64,000 nt of DNA from Xenorhabdus nematophila ATCC 19061. GTDB taxonomy: Bacteria > Pseudomonadota > Gammaproteobacteria > Enterobacterales > Enterobacteriaceae. Positions 52,423-64,000 of this stretch are shown here, piece after piece. The position numbers were made by a program, and so were the translations under genes. How positions within the stretch are numbered: position 1 is the first letter of the stretch; the number at the start of each line of letters is the position of its first letter. Location: positions 372,001 through 436,000 of the forward strand of contig NC_014228.1 of assembly GCF_000252955.1 (NCBI RefSeq), written 5' to 3'. The notes below the pieces were generated by a model. That model saw nothing but the letters and a program-made list of their open reading frames with translations. It searched no databases and was not told the DNA's origin.

Positions 52423-53871
52423 TTAATGATTCTTGTATAACGACTTATATAAGTAATTTTCGAAGCGAGTCAGTGGAACACGGCGAGTCCGTTGATCTTC
52501 CGGGGGAACGGAATAGGAAGAAATAAATTGAACAAAGGCAATTTGCTGTCCGCTGACGGCAGTTAAAAAACCGGCCAGATTATAAACACCTTGTAATGAT
52601 CCTGTTTTGGCAAAGACTTTACCATCAACACCTGCTTCATGCAGCCCGGGGCGATATGCCAAAGTACCATCATATCCCGCTTTGGGTAGCATTGAGATAA
52701 AATCTAATTCCTCATTATTCTGGGCAATAAACTGTAATATTTCCATCATGGTTGCGGCTGAGATCAAATTATGACGTGAAAGACCGGAGCCATCGACAAT
52801 GATGGTATTACCTAAATCAATGCCCGCTTTTTGTTTCAGAATCTGGCGAACTGCATCAGAGCCGGCACGCCATGTCCCGGGAACGTTGAAATAGCGGTGA
52901 CCCAGGGTACGGAAGAGGGCATCTGCAATCATGTTATCTGACTTTTTTAACATGATTTTTAGCATATCATGCAGCGGTACGGATTGATTCAAGGCGAGAA
53001 TTTTTTCAGGTTGTTGAGGGAGCGATTGGCGTCGTATATGGCCTTTTAATTCTATGCCTGCAATGGTCAGTTCATTTTTCAGGATCTTGCCGGCATAACT
53101 GGCTCCATTTTGGATAGCGAAAGCCAATGGCAGTGCTTCATCACGTTGGGTCAGGCAACCTGTCAGGGTATATCGGTTCAAGTCACCTGCCGTGACATCA
53201 AGTTCACAGTATTTTGCTTCCGGTGAGCCTTTGGCTAATGTTTTCACTTCACTGAGTACACTAACGGGATAAAACGAGGGAATCCGGACAAATGCCAGTT
53301 TTCCGGGTTGTTCTGCACTGTTCAGTGAAACTGAAAAACAGTTTTTATCCACAATTGCCGCTGTCGGTGGAGAACTGAAGCACTGAGTCATGTCGTTCCA
53401 TACCCATCCCGGCGCTTTGTCATGGCTGGCAAAAATGGAAACATCTATGATGAGATCGCCATTGATCTGTTTTATACCAGATTGTTTCAATGCCTCGGTC
53501 ATATTACGCAGCTGAGAACGCGTTAACATTGGATCGCCGACAAAACGTGCTGTCAGGTTACCTTCTAATGTGCCATCTGAGATATTAGCATCACTCTCCA
53601 GTGTTGTTACAAAGCGGTAATCTTTGCCAAGCTGTAGTAAGGCGGATAATGCCGTTACAATTTTCTGCGTACTGGCTGGTAATGCCAGTTGTTGCCCGTG
53701 ATAATCCATTAAAGGCGTTTTTGAACCGATTTTTTGGGCAATAAATGAGAAATTAGTTCCCGTAGGCAAATATTGGGTACCTTCCTCAACTGCAGAGGCA
53801 TTCACGCTGAAAACACTCAGGCTAAGACTGAGCATACAAGCTATTCTGCTGCTAATTTTTAAAAGAGCCAT
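52423..53871 (-). CDS. dacB: D-Ala-D-Ala carboxypeptidase/endopeptidase PBP4
   Basis: PBP4 trims and cuts cross-links in periplasmic peptidoglycan. I take the ATG at 53871 because the signal peptide ISSRIACMLSLSLSVFSVNASA then starts the protein; the frame is open 32 codons further. The 482-residue product has the catalytic Ser in LPASTQKIVTAL (Ser67), the second motif KKSDNMIADALF and KTG in FAKTGSLQGV. Lies convergent to obgE, as in E. coli. Confidence 0.94.
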   Translation of the reverse strand: MALLKISSRIACMLSLSLSVFSVNASAVEEGTQYLPTGTNFSFIAQKIGSKTPLMDYHGQQLALPASTQKIVTALSALLQLGKDYRFVTTLESDANISDGTLEGNLTARFVGDPMLTRSQLRNMTEALKQSGIKQINGDLIIDVSIFASHDKAPGWVWNDMTQCFSSPPTAAIVDKNCFSVSLNSAEQPGKLAFVRIPSFYPVSVLSEVKTLAKGSPEAKYCELDVTAGDLNRYTLTGCLTQRDEALPLAFAIQNGASYAGKILKNELTIAGIELKGHIRRQSLPQQPEKILALNQSVPLHDMLKIMLKKSDNMIADALFRTLGHRYFNVPGTWRAGSDAVRQILKQKAGIDLGNTIIVDGSGLSRHNLISAATMMEILQFIAQNNEELDFISMLPKAGYDGTLAYRPGLHEAGVDGKVFAKTGSLQGVYNLAGFLTAVSGQQIAFVQFISSYSVPPEDQRTRRVPLTRFENYLYKSLYKNH

Positions 53872-54144
53872 AGATCTCGCATATGAAAGTGGATGTATTT
53901 CAATAATATTTGTATGAATAATACTAAGGTGCAATTCAGGGAAAAGTAAACGATGATCCATTATCAACTCTACGTTAGAATGATAGATTAGCAGGTAAAA
54001 TATATATGTGAACTTCAGATTATGCTGGGTTTACACTCCTTTTATTGTCTGGAGGCCCGCCTGATAGGGTGTGCTCATTGTGCTGTTATTTGCAAAATCA
54101 GGAAGATGTTGTTTGGGCTTAGGATTGAATTAGAGGTTTGATAA

Positions 54145-54621
54145 ATGAAACAAATTCCGATGACGGTACGTGGCGCGGATAAATTACGCGAAGAATTAGA
54201 ACATTTGAGAAATGTACGTCGCCCTCAAATTATTACCGCAATCGCTGATGCGCGTGAACACGGTGACTTGAAAGAGAATGCAGAATATCATGCCGCTCGT
54301 GAGCAGCAGGGCTTCTGCGAAGGCCGCATTCAGGAGATTGAGGCCAAACTTTCTAATGCGCAGGTGATTGATGTTACAAAGATGACTAATAATGGTCGCG
54401 TGATCTTTGGGGCAACGGTAACGGTATTGAATGTGGACTCAGATGAAGAGCAAACTTATCGTATCGTGGGTGATGATGAAGCAAACATCAAAGAAAATCT
54501 TCTTTCTGTGAATTCACCGATTGCTCGTGGTTTGATTGGTAAAGAAGTGGATGATGCCGTTGTGATCGCCACACCAGGTGGCCAAGTAGAATACGAAGTT
54601 TTGAACGTGGATTATCTCTGA
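54145..54621 (+). CDS. greA: Transcription elongation factor GreA
   Basis: GreA rescues backtracked RNA polymerase by stimulating transcript cleavage. The 158-residue protein has the coiled coil ([20 protein letters not shown], then [20 protein letters not shown] with the acidic tip DLKENAEY) and the C-terminal FKBP-like domain with [14 protein letters not shown]. Confidence 0.98.
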   Translation: MKQIPMTVRGADKLREELEHLRNVRRPQIITAIADAREHGDLKENAEYHAAREQQGFCEGRIQEIEAKLSNAQVIDVTKMTNNGRVIFGATVTVLNVDSDEEQTYRIVGDDEANIKENLLSVNSPIARGLIGKEVDDAVVIATPGGQVEYEVLNVDYL

Positions 54622-54657
54622 TAAATACCGTTCTGATCGGCTAAAACGCTGATGTGG

Positions 54658-54683
54658 AAAAAAGGCCAGAGTTGGCCTTTTTT
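54658..54683 (+). terminator. Rho-independent terminator after greA
   Basis: AAAAAGGCCA and TGGCCTTTTTT arms with a short loop; the A-rich left arm could also serve yhbY on the minus strand. Confidence 0.88.
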
Positions 54684-54728
54684 GTTATTGGTAAATATAT
54701 ATGGCACTTTTGTATAAATATGCCGTGA

Positions 54729-55022
54729 TTATTTAGGTAGACTAATTTTGCGTTCTTCTGATGGACGGTAGAGAACTAACATTTTTCCAATGATTTGCAC
54801 ATTATGTGCACCAGTTTCACGAACAATCGCTTCAGCGATCAAAGTTTTGATTTCACGGTCTTCGCCTGCAACTTTGACTTTGATAAGCTCGTGATGCGAA
54901 AGAGTTTGTTCGATTTCAGCCAATACGCCTTCGGTCAGCCCGTTGTTGCCGATCATAACGACAGGCTTTAATGAATGAGCAAGACTTTTGAGATATTGAA
55001 CTTGTTTCTTGTTAAGAGTCAT
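54729..55022 (-). CDS. yhbY: Ribosome-assembly RNA-binding protein YhbY
   Basis: A 97-residue CRS1/YhbY-domain protein that binds pre-50S particles. I use the ATG at 55022 (MTLNKKQVQYLKSLAHSLKP), which gives the E. coli length; an ATG 11 codons upstream is less likely. GNNGLTEGVLAEIEQTLSHH and ELIKVKVAG with the GxxG-type loop are present. Divergent from rlmE. Confidence 0.94.
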   Translation of the reverse strand: MTLNKKQVQYLKSLAHSLKPVVMIGNNGLTEGVLAEIEQTLSHHELIKVKVAGEDREIKTLIAEAIVRETGAHNVQIIGKMLVLYRPSEERKISLPK

Positions 55023-55155
55023 CTTTTTTTGCTTAGTTGGGATTGAAAACGACATATTCTACCGCCATCTCATGTCTATCACCATAAAAGTGTGGTGTGT
55101 TTTAATGAGAGAGCGCAAAAAGTAAGGCTCTCTATTAGTATAGTTGGAAAGAACA

Positions 55156-55785
55156 ATGGCCAATAAAAAACGCTCAGCAAGCTCAAGTCGCTGGTTACAA
55201 GAACATTTTAGTGATAAATATGTTCTGCAGGCGCAGAAAAAAGGGCTTCGCTCTCGCGCTTGGTTTAAACTTGATGAGATACAGCAAAGCGACAAAATCT
55301 TTAAGCCGGGCATGACCGTTGTTGATTTAGGTGCTGCTCCTGGAGGGTGGTCTCAATATGTAGTGAGTCAGATTGGTAATAGCGGGCGGGTTATTGCTTG
55401 CGATCTTTTGCCGATGGATCCGATAGTTGGGGTCGATTTCCTTCAAGGAGATTTTCGTGATGAACTTGTATTGAAAACATTGCTTGAAAGAGTGGGTGAT
55501 AATAAAGTCCAGGTTGTCATGTCGGATATGGCTCCCAATATGAGTGGAACCCCCGCGGTCGATATTCCCCGATCCATGTATCTGATTGAATTAGCGTTGG
55601 ATATGTGTCGTGATGTGCTGGCCCCTGGGGGTAGTTTTATTGTCAAAGTGTTTCAGGGAGAAGGCTTTGATGAATACCTGAGGGAAATACGCTCCCTTTT
55701 TGCGAAAATAAAAATTCGTAAACCAGAAGCTTCGCGGGCACGATCACGTGAAGTATACATTGTAGCGACAGGGCGGAAAGTATAG
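55156..55785 (+). CDS. rlmE: 23S rRNA (Um2552) 2'-O-methyltransferase
   Basis: RlmE (FtsJ) methylates U2552 in the A loop, a late step of 50S maturation that is heat-induced in E. coli. I start at ATG 55156 ([20 protein letters not shown]), giving 209 residues as in E. coli. SAM-binding [15 protein letters not shown] and the catalytic K-D-K-E residues ([31 protein letters not shown]) are visible. It is the first gene of rlmE-ftsH. Confidence 0.96.
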   Translation: MANKKRSASSSRWLQEHFSDKYVLQAQKKGLRSRAWFKLDEIQQSDKIFKPGMTVVDLGAAPGGWSQYVVSQIGNSGRVIACDLLPMDPIVGVDFLQGDFRDELVLKTLLERVGDNKVQVVMSDMAPNMSGTPAVDIPRSMYLIELALDMCRDVLAPGGSFIVKVFQGEGFDEYLREIRSLFAKIKIRKPEASRARSREVYIVATGRKV

Positions 55786-55833
55786 TACCCTGACTACTAT
55801 TTGTTAACACAGTTGTAATATGAGGTTAATCCC

Positions 55834-57747
55834 TTGAGTGACATGGCGAAAAACCTGATTCTCTGGTTAGTCATCGCAGTTGTCTTGATGTTATTGTTCC
55901 AGAGTTTTGGTCCCAGCGATTCTAGCGGTCGCAGGGTGGATTACTCTAACTTTATCAATGAGATATCGCAGAATCAAGTAAGCGAAGTACGTATTTCGGG
56001 TCGTGACATTGATTTCACTAAGAAAGACAACGGTGGAAAATACAGCACTTATATGCCGATTCAGGATGAGAAGCTGCTGGATACCCTACTCAATAAACAG
56101 GTAAAAGTTGTTGGTGAACCCCCAGAACAACAAGGCCTGTTGGCGACCCTCTTTATTTCATGGTTCCCAATGCTACTGCTGATTGGCGTCTGGATCTTCT
56201 TTATGCGTCAAATGCAAGGTGGTGGCGGTAAAGGGGCGATGTCTTTTGGTAAAAGCAAAGCCCGTATGTTGACAGAAGATCAGATCAAAACCACATTTGC
56301 TGATGTTGCTGGTTGTGATGAAGCGAAAGAAGAAGTCGGTGAATTGGTTGAATATCTGCGTGAGCCAGGCCGTTTCCAAAAACTGGGTGGCAAGATCCCG
56401 AAAGGTATCTTGATGGTTGGTCCTCCAGGTACGGGTAAAACGTTGCTGGCAAAAGCTATTGCCGGTGAGGCGAAAGTGCCTTTCTTCACCATTTCTGGTT
56501 CTGACTTTGTCGAAATGTTTGTTGGTGTGGGTGCTTCTCGTGTTCGTGACATGTTTGAACAGGCGAAAAAAGCAGCGCCTTGCATCATCTTCATTGACGA
56601 GATCGATGCAGTAGGTCGTCAGCGTGGTGCTGGTCTGGGTGGTGGTCACGATGAACGTGAACAGACACTGAACCAGATGCTGGTTGAGATGGACGGTTTC
56701 GAAGGTAACGAAGGTATTATTGTTATCGCGGCAACTAACCGTCCTGATGTTTTGGACCCGGCGTTGTTGCGTCCCGGCCGTTTTGACCGCCAAGTCGTTG
56801 TCGGTCTGCCGGATGTTCGTGGTCGTGAACAAATCCTTAAAGTCCATATGCGCCGTATTCCGCTGGACACTGACATTGATGCGTCCATCATTGCCCGTGG
56901 TACACCTGGTTTCTCCGGTGCAGATTTGGCAAACCTTGTGAATGAGGCTGCATTGTTTGCCGCTCGCGGTAATAAGCGCGTTGTTTCTATGGTTGAATTT
57001 GAAAAAGCCAAAGACAAGATCATGATGGGAGCGGAACGTCGTTCAATGGTGATGACGGAAGAGCAGAAAGAATCTACTGCATATCATGAAGCCGGGCACG
57101 CTATCATCGGTCGTCTGGTGCCGGAACATGATCCTGTCCATAAAGTCACAATTATTCCTCGTGGCCGGGCATTGGGTGTGACGTTCTTCTTGCCAGAAGG
57201 TGATCAAATCAGTGCAAGCCGCCAGAAACTGGAAAGCCAGGTTTCAACGTTATACGGCGGGCGCTTAGCTGAAGAGATTATCTATGGTGTGGACAGTGTT
57301 TCTACAGGCGCATCCAATGATATTAAAGTGGCGACATCTATTGCACGCAACATGGTGACACAATGGGGCTTCTCAGAAAAATTGGGACCATTGCTGTATG
57401 CTGAAGAAGAGGGTGAAGTCTTCCTCGGTCGTTCGGTTGCTAAAGCGAAGCATATGTCTGAAGACACCGCGCGTTTAATTGATCAGGAAGTGAAAGCTAT
57501 CGTTGATCGTAACTATATACGCGCACGTCAGATTCTGATGGATAATCTGGATATTCTTCATTCAATGAAAGATGCGTTGATGAAGTATGAAACCATTGAT
57601 GCGCCACAGATTGATGACCTGATGAATCGTACAACAGTACGTCCGCCAGCGGGTTGGGAAGGTGATAATAATGGTGGCAACAACCGCCAGACTCCATCAT
57701 CTTCACAACAAACTGCGAAACCTGCGGACGGCAATCCAACCGCATAA
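55834..57747 (+). CDS. ftsH: ATP-dependent zinc metalloprotease FtsH
   Basis: FtsH is the membrane AAA+ protease that degrades LpxC, sigma-32 and misfolded membrane proteins. The product begins with two membrane spans ([16 protein letters not shown] and [20 protein letters not shown]), Walker A GPPGTGKT (about residue 195), Walker B IIFIDEID, the SRH segment [20 protein letters not shown] and zinc site HEAGHAIIG. The start is a TTG with GAGG 8 bases ahead; the ATG three codons on (55843) matches the annotated E. coli N terminus. Its cage partners HflK and HflC are at 19.4-21.7 kb. Confidence 0.97.
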   Translation: MSDMAKNLILWLVIAVVLMLLFQSFGPSDSSGRRVDYSNFINEISQNQVSEVRISGRDIDFTKKDNGGKYSTYMPIQDEKLLDTLLNKQVKVVGEPPEQQGLLATLFISWFPMLLLIGVWIFFMRQMQGGGGKGAMSFGKSKARMLTEDQIKTTFADVAGCDEAKEEVGELVEYLREPGRFQKLGGKIPKGILMVGPPGTGKTLLAKAIAGEAKVPFFTISGSDFVEMFVGVGASRVRDMFEQAKKAAPCIIFIDEIDAVGRQRGAGLGGGHDEREQTLNQMLVEMDGFEGNEGIIVIAATNRPDVLDPALLRPGRFDRQVVVGLPDVRGREQILKVHMRRIPLDTDIDASIIARGTPGFSGADLANLVNEAALFAARGNKRVVSMVEFEKAKDKIMMGAERRSMVMTEEQKESTAYHEAGHAIIGRLVPEHDPVHKVTIIPRGRALGVTFFLPEGDQISASRQKLESQVSTLYGGRLAEEIIYGVDSVSTGASNDIKVATSIARNMVTQWGFSEKLGPLLYAEEEGEVFLGRSVAKAKHMSEDTARLIDQEVKAIVDRNYIRARQILMDNLDILHSMKDALMKYETIDAPQIDDLMNRTTVRPPAGWEGDNNGGNNRQTPSSSQQTAKPADGNPTA

Positions 57748-57776
57748 CGTAGTTAGCCAGTTTATCAAACTATCTT

Positions 57777-57801
57777 AAACCCCAGGTTCGCCTGGGGTTT
57801 T
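57777..57801 (+). terminator. Rho-independent terminator after ftsH
   Basis: AAACCCCAGG TTCG CCTGGGGTTTT, perfect arms with a UUCG tetraloop, 29 bases after ftsH and 20 before folP. It may reduce rather than abolish expression of folP. Confidence 0.9.
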
Positions 57802-57821
57802 GACATTAAGGCACCCTAGCG

Positions 57822-58655
57822 ATGAAATTGACAGCCAGAGGAAGTGTCCTCGATCTCTCCTGCCCGCAAGTGATGGGAATTTTGAATATTACGCCTGATT
57901 CTTTCTCTGATGGTGGAAGCCATAATACCTTTGATACAGCGTTGAAACATGCCGCGAAGATGATCGCAGAAGGTGCAACTATTATTGATGTGGGAGGAGA
58001 ATCCACGCGCCCTGGTGCAGATGAGGTGAGTGAACAGCAAGAGCTTGATCGCGTTGTGCCTGTAATTGAGGCACTGGCGCAGCGTTTCGATGCCTGGATT
58101 TCCGTAGATACTTCAAAAGCTGTTGTGATGCGAGAATCAGCTCAAGCAGGAGCCCATATTATCAATGATATCCGAGCGTTGCAGGAGCCTGGGGCATTGA
58201 ATGCAGCGGCTCAGACTGGATTACCAGTGTGTTTGATGCACATGCAGGGACAACCCAGAACGATGCAGACTGAGCCTCACTACGAAGATGTCGTGTCAGA
58301 AGTAAAATCATTCCTGATACAGCAAATTGAGCTTTGCATCGCGGCAGGTGTCGCAAAAAATAATCTAATTCTTGATCCGGGCTTCGGTTTTGGTAAGAAC
58401 TTATCGCATAATTATCAGTTATTGGCTCATTTGCAAGAATTCCACCCCTTAGGCTTACCCATTCTCGCAGGAATGTCACGCAAATCTATGATTGGTCAAT
58501 TGCTTCATGTACCGCCGCAAGAGCGAGTGACCGGAAGCGTTGCTTGTGCTGTGATTGCCGCCATGCAGGGTGCCCAGATTATTCGTGTACATGATGTTAA
58601 AGAAACCGTTCAGGCGATGCGAATCGTTCAGGCAACGTTGTCCGTAAGAAACTGA
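57822..58655 (+). CDS. folP: Dihydropteroate synthase
   Basis: FolP joins p-aminobenzoate to dihydropterin pyrophosphate in folate synthesis and is the sulfonamide target. The 277-residue TIM barrel has [57 protein letters not shown] and GMSRKSMIG. folP-glmM order is typical. Confidence 0.97.
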   Translation: MKLTARGSVLDLSCPQVMGILNITPDSFSDGGSHNTFDTALKHAAKMIAEGATIIDVGGESTRPGADEVSEQQELDRVVPVIEALAQRFDAWISVDTSKAVVMRESAQAGAHIINDIRALQEPGALNAAAQTGLPVCLMHMQGQPRTMQTEPHYEDVVSEVKSFLIQQIELCIAAGVAKNNLILDPGFGFGKNLSHNYQLLAHLQEFHPLGLPILAGMSRKSMIGQLLHVPPQERVTGSVACAVIAAMQGAQIIRVHDVKETVQAMRIVQATLSVRN

Positions 58656-58713
58656 TATCTGCAAAGAAACACACAGTGGGCAAAGAATATATTCAGTAAA
58701 GGAAAAACAATTT

Positions 58714-60051
58714 ATGAGTAACCGTAAATATTTTGGTACTGATGGTATCCGTGGCAAAGTAGGCAATACCCCAATTACCCCTGATTTTGTACTGAAATTG
58801 GGTTGGGCTGCGGGAAAAGTACTGGCACGTCATGGTTCTCGCAAAATTATCATTGGTAAAGATACCCGGATCTCAGGTTATATGCTGGAATCTGCGCTTG
58901 AAGCTGGGTTGGCAGCAGCAGGGTTATCCGCATCTTTTACCGGCCCTATGCCGACACCTGCGGTGGCCTATTTGACACGTACTTTCCGCGCAGAAGCGGG
59001 CATTGTTATTTCTGCTTCACACAACCCTTATTATGATAATGGCATTAAATTCTTCTCTATTGACGGAACCAAGTTGCCTGATGATGTTGAAGAAGCCATT
59101 GAAGCCGAAATGGAAAAGCCCCTGACTTGTGTGGAATCTGCCGAACTGGGAAGAGCAAACCGAATCGTTGATGCTGCGGGGCGTTATATTGAATTTTGTA
59201 AAGGTACATTCCCCAGTGAACAAAGTCTGAATGGATTAAAAATTGTTCTGGATTGTGCTAATGGTGCCACTTACCATATTGCTCCAAACGTTCTCAGAGA
59301 GTTGGGCGCAGAGGTGATTACCATTGGCTGCGAGCCTAATGGTATTAATATCAACGAAGAATGTGGCGCAACAGATGTTCGTTTATTACAGAAGAGGGTA
59401 CTGGAAGAGCAGGCGAATGTTGGTCTGGCTTTTGATGGTGATGGTGACCGAATCATTATGGTGGATCATCTGGGCCATAAAGTTGATGGTGATCAGATCC
59501 TCTATATCATCGCTCGTGAAGCATTGAGACAAGGTCAGCTACGCGGTGGTGCTGTGGGGACATTGATGAGTAACATGGGCCTGGAATTGGCACTGAAGCA
59601 GCTTGGTATCCCATTTGAGAGAGCGAAAGTGGGTGATCGCTATGTACTGGAAAAATTGCAGGAAAAAGGCTGGCGTCTGGGAGCTGAAAATTCAGGTCAT
59701 GTGATTTTATTGGATAAAACGACGACAGGTGACGGCATTGTAGCTGGATTGCAAGTCCTGAGCGCAATGGTACGCAATAATATGAACCTGCATGACTTGT
59801 GCAGTGGAATGAAACTATTACCTCAAATTTTGGTTAATGTTCGCTTTGCGGGTAATACTGATCCTCTGCAATCTGATTCTGTACTTGAAGCGGTTAAATC
59901 AGTTGAAGCTGAATTGAATGGACGTGGTCGTGTTCTACTGCGTAAATCAGGAACAGAGCCATTGATCCGCGTTATGGTTGAGGGTGAAGATGAAAAACAG
60001 GTCACCGCATTGGCACATCGTATCGCTGATACTGTGAAAAAAATGGGGTGA
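58714..60051 (+). CDS. glmM: Phosphoglucosamine mutase
   Basis: GlmM makes glucosamine 1-phosphate for UDP-GlcNAc, the precursor of peptidoglycan and LPS. The 445-residue protein has [15 protein letters not shown], the phosphoserine loop [16 protein letters not shown], the metal motif [11 protein letters not shown] and GENSGH-type [10 protein letters not shown], and the phosphate site [15 protein letters not shown]. Confidence 0.97.
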   Translation: MSNRKYFGTDGIRGKVGNTPITPDFVLKLGWAAGKVLARHGSRKIIIGKDTRISGYMLESALEAGLAAAGLSASFTGPMPTPAVAYLTRTFRAEAGIVISASHNPYYDNGIKFFSIDGTKLPDDVEEAIEAEMEKPLTCVESAELGRANRIVDAAGRYIEFCKGTFPSEQSLNGLKIVLDCANGATYHIAPNVLRELGAEVITIGCEPNGININEECGATDVRLLQKRVLEEQANVGLAFDGDGDRIIMVDHLGHKVDGDQILYIIAREALRQGQLRGGAVGTLMSNMGLELALKQLGIPFERAKVGDRYVLEKLQEKGWRLGAENSGHVILLDKTTTGDGIVAGLQVLSAMVRNNMNLHDLCSGMKLLPQILVNVRFAGNTDPLQSDSVLEAVKSVEAELNGRGRVLLRKSGTEPLIRVMVEGEDEKQVTALAHRIADTVKKMG

Positions 60052-60227
60052 TTTGTTGATTTTTTCCTCGATCAGCACCAGTATTTGAAATTAATCTTGC
60101 TTGTCCGAAAGGCTTTGGTTAGTATTCACACCCGCTCAATAAGTTAATTTTTCTAATTGTGAGCGGGTGATGCACTATAGGTCGCTAGGAAATTGTGGTA
60201 AATCCCACGAGGAAACGGGTACAACAT

Positions 60228-60566
60228 ATGTATGAAGCTCTTTTAGGTATATTCTTGCTGGTTGGTATCGGGCTAATTGCTCTGGTTCTGCTACAGCAGG
60301 GGAAAGGTGCTGATATGGGTGCTTCTTTCGGTGCGGGTGCATCTAACACATTGTTTGGTTCATCGGGTTCTGGTAACTTTATGACCCGTATGACAGCTAT
60401 TCTGGCAACGTTATTTATTGTTATCAGTTTGATTCTTGGTAATATGACCAGCAATAAAGTCGGTTCTGGCAGTAAATGGGATAATTTGTCTGAACCTGAG
60501 AAAGTTGAAAAACAAACAGATATTCCGGCAGAACCAGTAAAACCAAATAGTGATATCCCACAGTAA
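60228..60566 (+). CDS. secG: Protein-export membrane protein SecG
   Basis: SecG is a small subunit of the SecYEG translocon. I start at the ATG at 60228 (MYEALLGIFLLVGIGLIALV), giving 112 residues; an in-frame GTG at 60195 is possible. Two membrane spans flank LLQQGKGADMGASFGAGASN, and the C-terminal tail is hydrophilic. An inverted repeat (CACCCGCTCA/TGAGCGGGTG at 60130-60169) lies upstream without a T run. Confidence 0.95.
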   Translation: MYEALLGIFLLVGIGLIALVLLQQGKGADMGASFGAGASNTLFGSSGSGNFMTRMTAILATLFIVISLILGNMTSNKVGSGSKWDNLSEPEKVEKQTDIPAEPVKPNSDIPQ

Positions 60567-60652
60567 ATTTCAGTAACAGAATTGAAATAGGGTTGTTGGT
60601 TTGAATGGTTAATATAGATAACCATTAAAGTAACAGTCCTATATAAATCAGT

Positions 60653-60742
60653 GCCGAGGTGGTGAAATTGGTATACACGCTACCTTGAGGTGGTAGTGCC
60701 TAAACAACGGGCGTACGGGTTCAAGTCCCGTCCTCGGCACCA
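60653..60742 (+). tRNA. tRNA-Leu (anticodon GAG)
   Basis: A 90-nt class II tRNA with encoded CCA. Acceptor arms GCCGAGG and CCTCGGC pair, the anticodon stem-loop is GCTACCTTGAGGTGGTAG with GAG, and there is a long variable arm. It occupies the position of leuU after secG in E. coli. Confidence 0.95.
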
Positions 60743-60800
60743 TTAATCTAGAAACTTGCGTTTTTAATATTATCAGCGTAAGATTTGCCACGTTTTCGAA

Positions 60801-60877
<77 letters not shown>

Positions 60878-61019
60878 CTTCTTAACAACATGTATCTTTT
60901 CCATAGTAGTCATTCAGTAGCCATTTAGACATCGATCCTAATTTGCAAGGTTGCTTTGAAAAGAAAGTATACGAAGAAGTTGGTTGAGACCACTGGCAGT
61001 AAATAGGGTCCAGTTACAT

Positions 61020-61044
61020 AAAGCCCCGAGTATCGGGGTTTTTT
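61020..61044 (+). terminator. Rho-independent terminator after metY
   Basis: AAAGCCCCGA GTA TCGGGGTTTTTT, perfect stem and T run, about 143 bases after the tRNA. It separates tRNA transcripts from rimP-nusA, possibly as a partial terminator. Confidence 0.87.
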
Positions 61045-61105
61045 GTTATTTGACAGCAGAACTACTGGGCTAATATAGCCCTTTTTTTATGTCTTGGGGG
61101 TGGGC

Positions 61106-61558
61106 TTGTCCACATTAGAGCAAAAATTAACAGAGATGATTTCAGCACCAGTTGAAGCTTTAGGTTTTGAATTAGTCGGCCTGGAGTTTATTCGCGCACG
61201 CGTATCAACACTGCGGGTCTATATCGATAGTGAAGAGGGTATTACTGTTGATAATTGTGCTGATGTTAGCCACCAGGTCAGTGCAGTGCTTGATGTTGAA
61301 GATCCGATTTCGGTGCTTTATAACCTGGAAATATCTTCGCCGGGGCTTGAGCGCCCACTATTTACAGCTGAACACTATCAGCGTTTTATAGGGGAAGAAG
61401 TCAATGTGGTTTTACGCATGGCAATGCAGAACCGCCGCAGATGGCAAGGTATCATCAAGGCTGTTGATGGTGAAATGATAACGGTTACGGTGGATGGAAA
61501 AGATGAAGTGTTCGCACTGAGCAACATCCAGAAAGCGAACCTGGTACCCCACTTTTAA
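61106..61558 (+). CDS. rimP: Ribosome maturation factor RimP
   Basis: RimP is needed for 30S maturation, notably the 5' and central domains. I take the TTG at 61106 after GGGGGTG, which gives [20 protein letters not shown] and 150 residues, as in E. coli. An upstream in-frame TTG at 61094 would add four residues. [21 protein letters not shown] [18 protein letters not shown] and [15 protein letters not shown] are present. Confidence 0.95.
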   Translation: MSTLEQKLTEMISAPVEALGFELVGLEFIRARVSTLRVYIDSEEGITVDNCADVSHQVSAVLDVEDPISVLYNLEISSPGLERPLFTAEHYQRFIGEEVNVVLRMAMQNRRRWQGIIKAVDGEMITVTVDGKDEVFALSNIQKANLVPHF

Positions 61559-63088
<1,530 letters not shown>

Positions 63089-63113
63089 ATAAACTGTAGC
63101 AGGAAGGAACAGA

Positions 63114-64000
63114 ATGACAGAGGTAACCGTAAAATTACTGGCAGAAGAGATCCAGACATCGGTAGAACGTCTAATCCAGCAATTTTCTGATGCTGGCATT
63201 CAGAAAACCGCAACTGACTCTGTTTCCCAGAAAGAAAAAGAAGCTTTGCTGGCTCATCTGAACCGTGAACAAGGCGGTTCTGGTGGCCAGCCAGGTAAAT
63301 TAACACTACAGCGTAAAACGCGTAGTACACTAAACGTTCCTGGCACCGGTGGCAAAAGTAAATCGGTAGCGATTGAAGTCCGCAAAAAACGCACATATGT
63401 AAACCGCGATGCGATTGAACAAGCTAAAGCGGAAGAGCAGGCGAAGCGTGAAGCGGAAGAGCAAGCTCGGCGCGAGGTAGAAGAGAAGGCGCGGCTTGAA
63501 GCTGAAGCGAAAAAACTCGCGGAAGAGCAAGCTAAACGTGAAGCTGAAGAAAAGGCGAAGCGTGAAGCAGAAGAGAGCGCTCAACGTGTAGCAGAAGATA
63601 AAGCCAAACGTGACGAGACTAAATTGTCTCAGCGTGAGGCGGCGGAAAAAGAAAAAGTGACTAAGCAACATACCGAAAATAAACCAAAATCAGTTCAGAC
63701 TGAGTCTGCCGCGCAAAATGAAAAAGCGCGTCGTGAAGCTGAAGCAGCAGATTTAAAACGCAAAGCTGAAGAAGAAGTGCGCCGTAAGGTTGAAGCGGAA
63801 GCGAAACGTGTTGCAGAAGAAGCACGTCGAATGGCAGAAGAAAATCAAGACAAATGGTCTGATGACTCTGAGACCAGTGACAGCAATGATTACCATGTAA
63901 CGACTTCTCGTTATGCCCGCGATGCGGAAGATGAAAATGACGCCAAAGTTGAAGGTGATCGTCGTTCCCGTAGCCGTGGTGGTAAATCCACCCGCCAGAA
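63114..64000 (+). CDS. infB: Translation initiation factor IF-2, N-terminal part (cut by window edge)
   Basis: IF-2 is the GTPase that brings fMet-tRNA to the 30S subunit. The gene starts at the ATG at 63114 with AAGGAAC ahead, 26 bases after nusA, and runs off the window after about 295 codons with no stop. The visible part is the N-terminal domain [20 protein letters not shown], a [20 protein letters not shown] stretch and a charged helix rich in Ala, Glu, Lys and Arg (about residues 105-245), followed by an acidic and Ser-rich part ending [13 protein letters not shown]. The G domain lies outside. Confidence 0.96.
   Translation, partial: MTEVTVKLLAEEIQTSVERLIQQFSDAGIQKTATDSVSQKEKEALLAHLNREQGGSGGQPGKLTLQRKTRSTLNVPGTGGKSKSVAIEVRKKRTYVNRDAIEQAKAEEQAKREAEEQARREVEEKARLEAEAKKLAEEQAKREAEEKAKREAEESAQRVAEDKAKRDETKLSQREAAEKEKVTKQHTENKPKSVQTESAAQNEKARREAEAADLKRKAEEEVRRKVEAEAKRVAEEARRMAEENQDKWSDDSETSDSNDYHVTTSRYARDAEDENDAKVEGDRRSRSRGGKSTRQ

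Noticed and set aside
60130..60169. Inverted repeat before secG as a terminator
   Set aside because: CACCCGCTCA and TGAGCGGGTG pair well, but there is no T run and the loop is long; role is undecided.
63423..63850. Repetitive Ala/Glu/Lys/Arg stretch as a foreign insertion in infB
   Set aside because: A charged, repetitive helix is normal in the N-terminal region of enterobacterial IF-2.

Overview
The window is a stretch of chromosome from a gammaproteobacterium of the order Enterobacterales. The core gene order (queG-tsaE-amiB-mutL-miaA-hfq-hflX-hflK-hflC-purA-nsrR-rnr-rlmB-rpsF-priB-rpsR-rplI, then fklB, cysQ-ytfJ-ytfK-ytfL-msrA-tamA-tamB-ytfP-ppa-fbp-mpl, then argR/mdh, then ispB/rplU-rpmA-obgE-dacB-greA-yhbY-rlmE-ftsH-folP-glmM-secG-tRNA-Leu-tRNA-fMet-rimP-nusA-infB) follows E. 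coli blocks joined in a different order. Moderate GC, an ERIC-type repeat, IS remnants and the loss of several usual neighbours (nnr, yjeT, yhbE, the extra tRNA-Gly genes) suggest the Xenorhabdus/Photorhabdus group, Xenorhabdus being my best guess. This is inference from protein similarity I recognise, not from a search.

Region 1 (1-11.2 kb) is accessory. It holds the start of an indolepyruvate oxidoreductase gene cut by the window edge, two tandem copies of a hairpin typical of the right end of IS200/IS605 elements, a lone tRNA-Gly(GCC), an ERIC element, a divergent LysR regulator and DHA2-type exporter, and an AT-rich cluster. The cluster encodes a small protein of unknown function, a tryptophanase-like PLP lyase, an acyl-CoA-dehydrogenase-like flavoprotein and two HpaB-type flavin monooxygenases. 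Fossil 3' ends of the first and third cluster genes lie between the two monooxygenase genes, so a whole block was once duplicated and then mostly deleted. This cluster is the best candidate for an undescribed aromatic-compound pathway. It sits between tRNA-Gly and queG, where E. coli carries the DnaA-titrating locus datA. The 572-base gap before queG has three perfect DnaA boxes and a perfect IHF site between the second and third, so I propose it is the datA equivalent.

Region 2 (11.2-28.8 kb) is the queG/hfq/purA/rpsF block: tRNA modification, mismatch repair, RNA chaperone, FtsH-regulating HflKC, adenylosuccinate synthase, the NO sensor NsrR (with unusual cysteine spacing), RNase R and the S6 operon.

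Region 3 (28.8-46 kb) begins with an accessory insert: a GDPD-like exported protein with a degraded active site and a fragment of an IS630 transposase. After fklB and a MazEF/ChpSB-type toxin-antitoxin pair comes the cysQ-to-mpl block, with the TamAB envelope translocation system, methionine sulfoxide reductase, pyrophosphatase and fructose-bisphosphatase.

Region 4 (46-64 kb) starts at divergent argR/mdh. A small regulatory island of one Ner/Nlp-type and two YfeC-type (Mu repressor/transposase N-terminal-like) DNA-binding proteins follows. It then runs through the ispB-rplU-obgE-ftsH-glmM-nusA-infB essential block and leaves the window inside infB.
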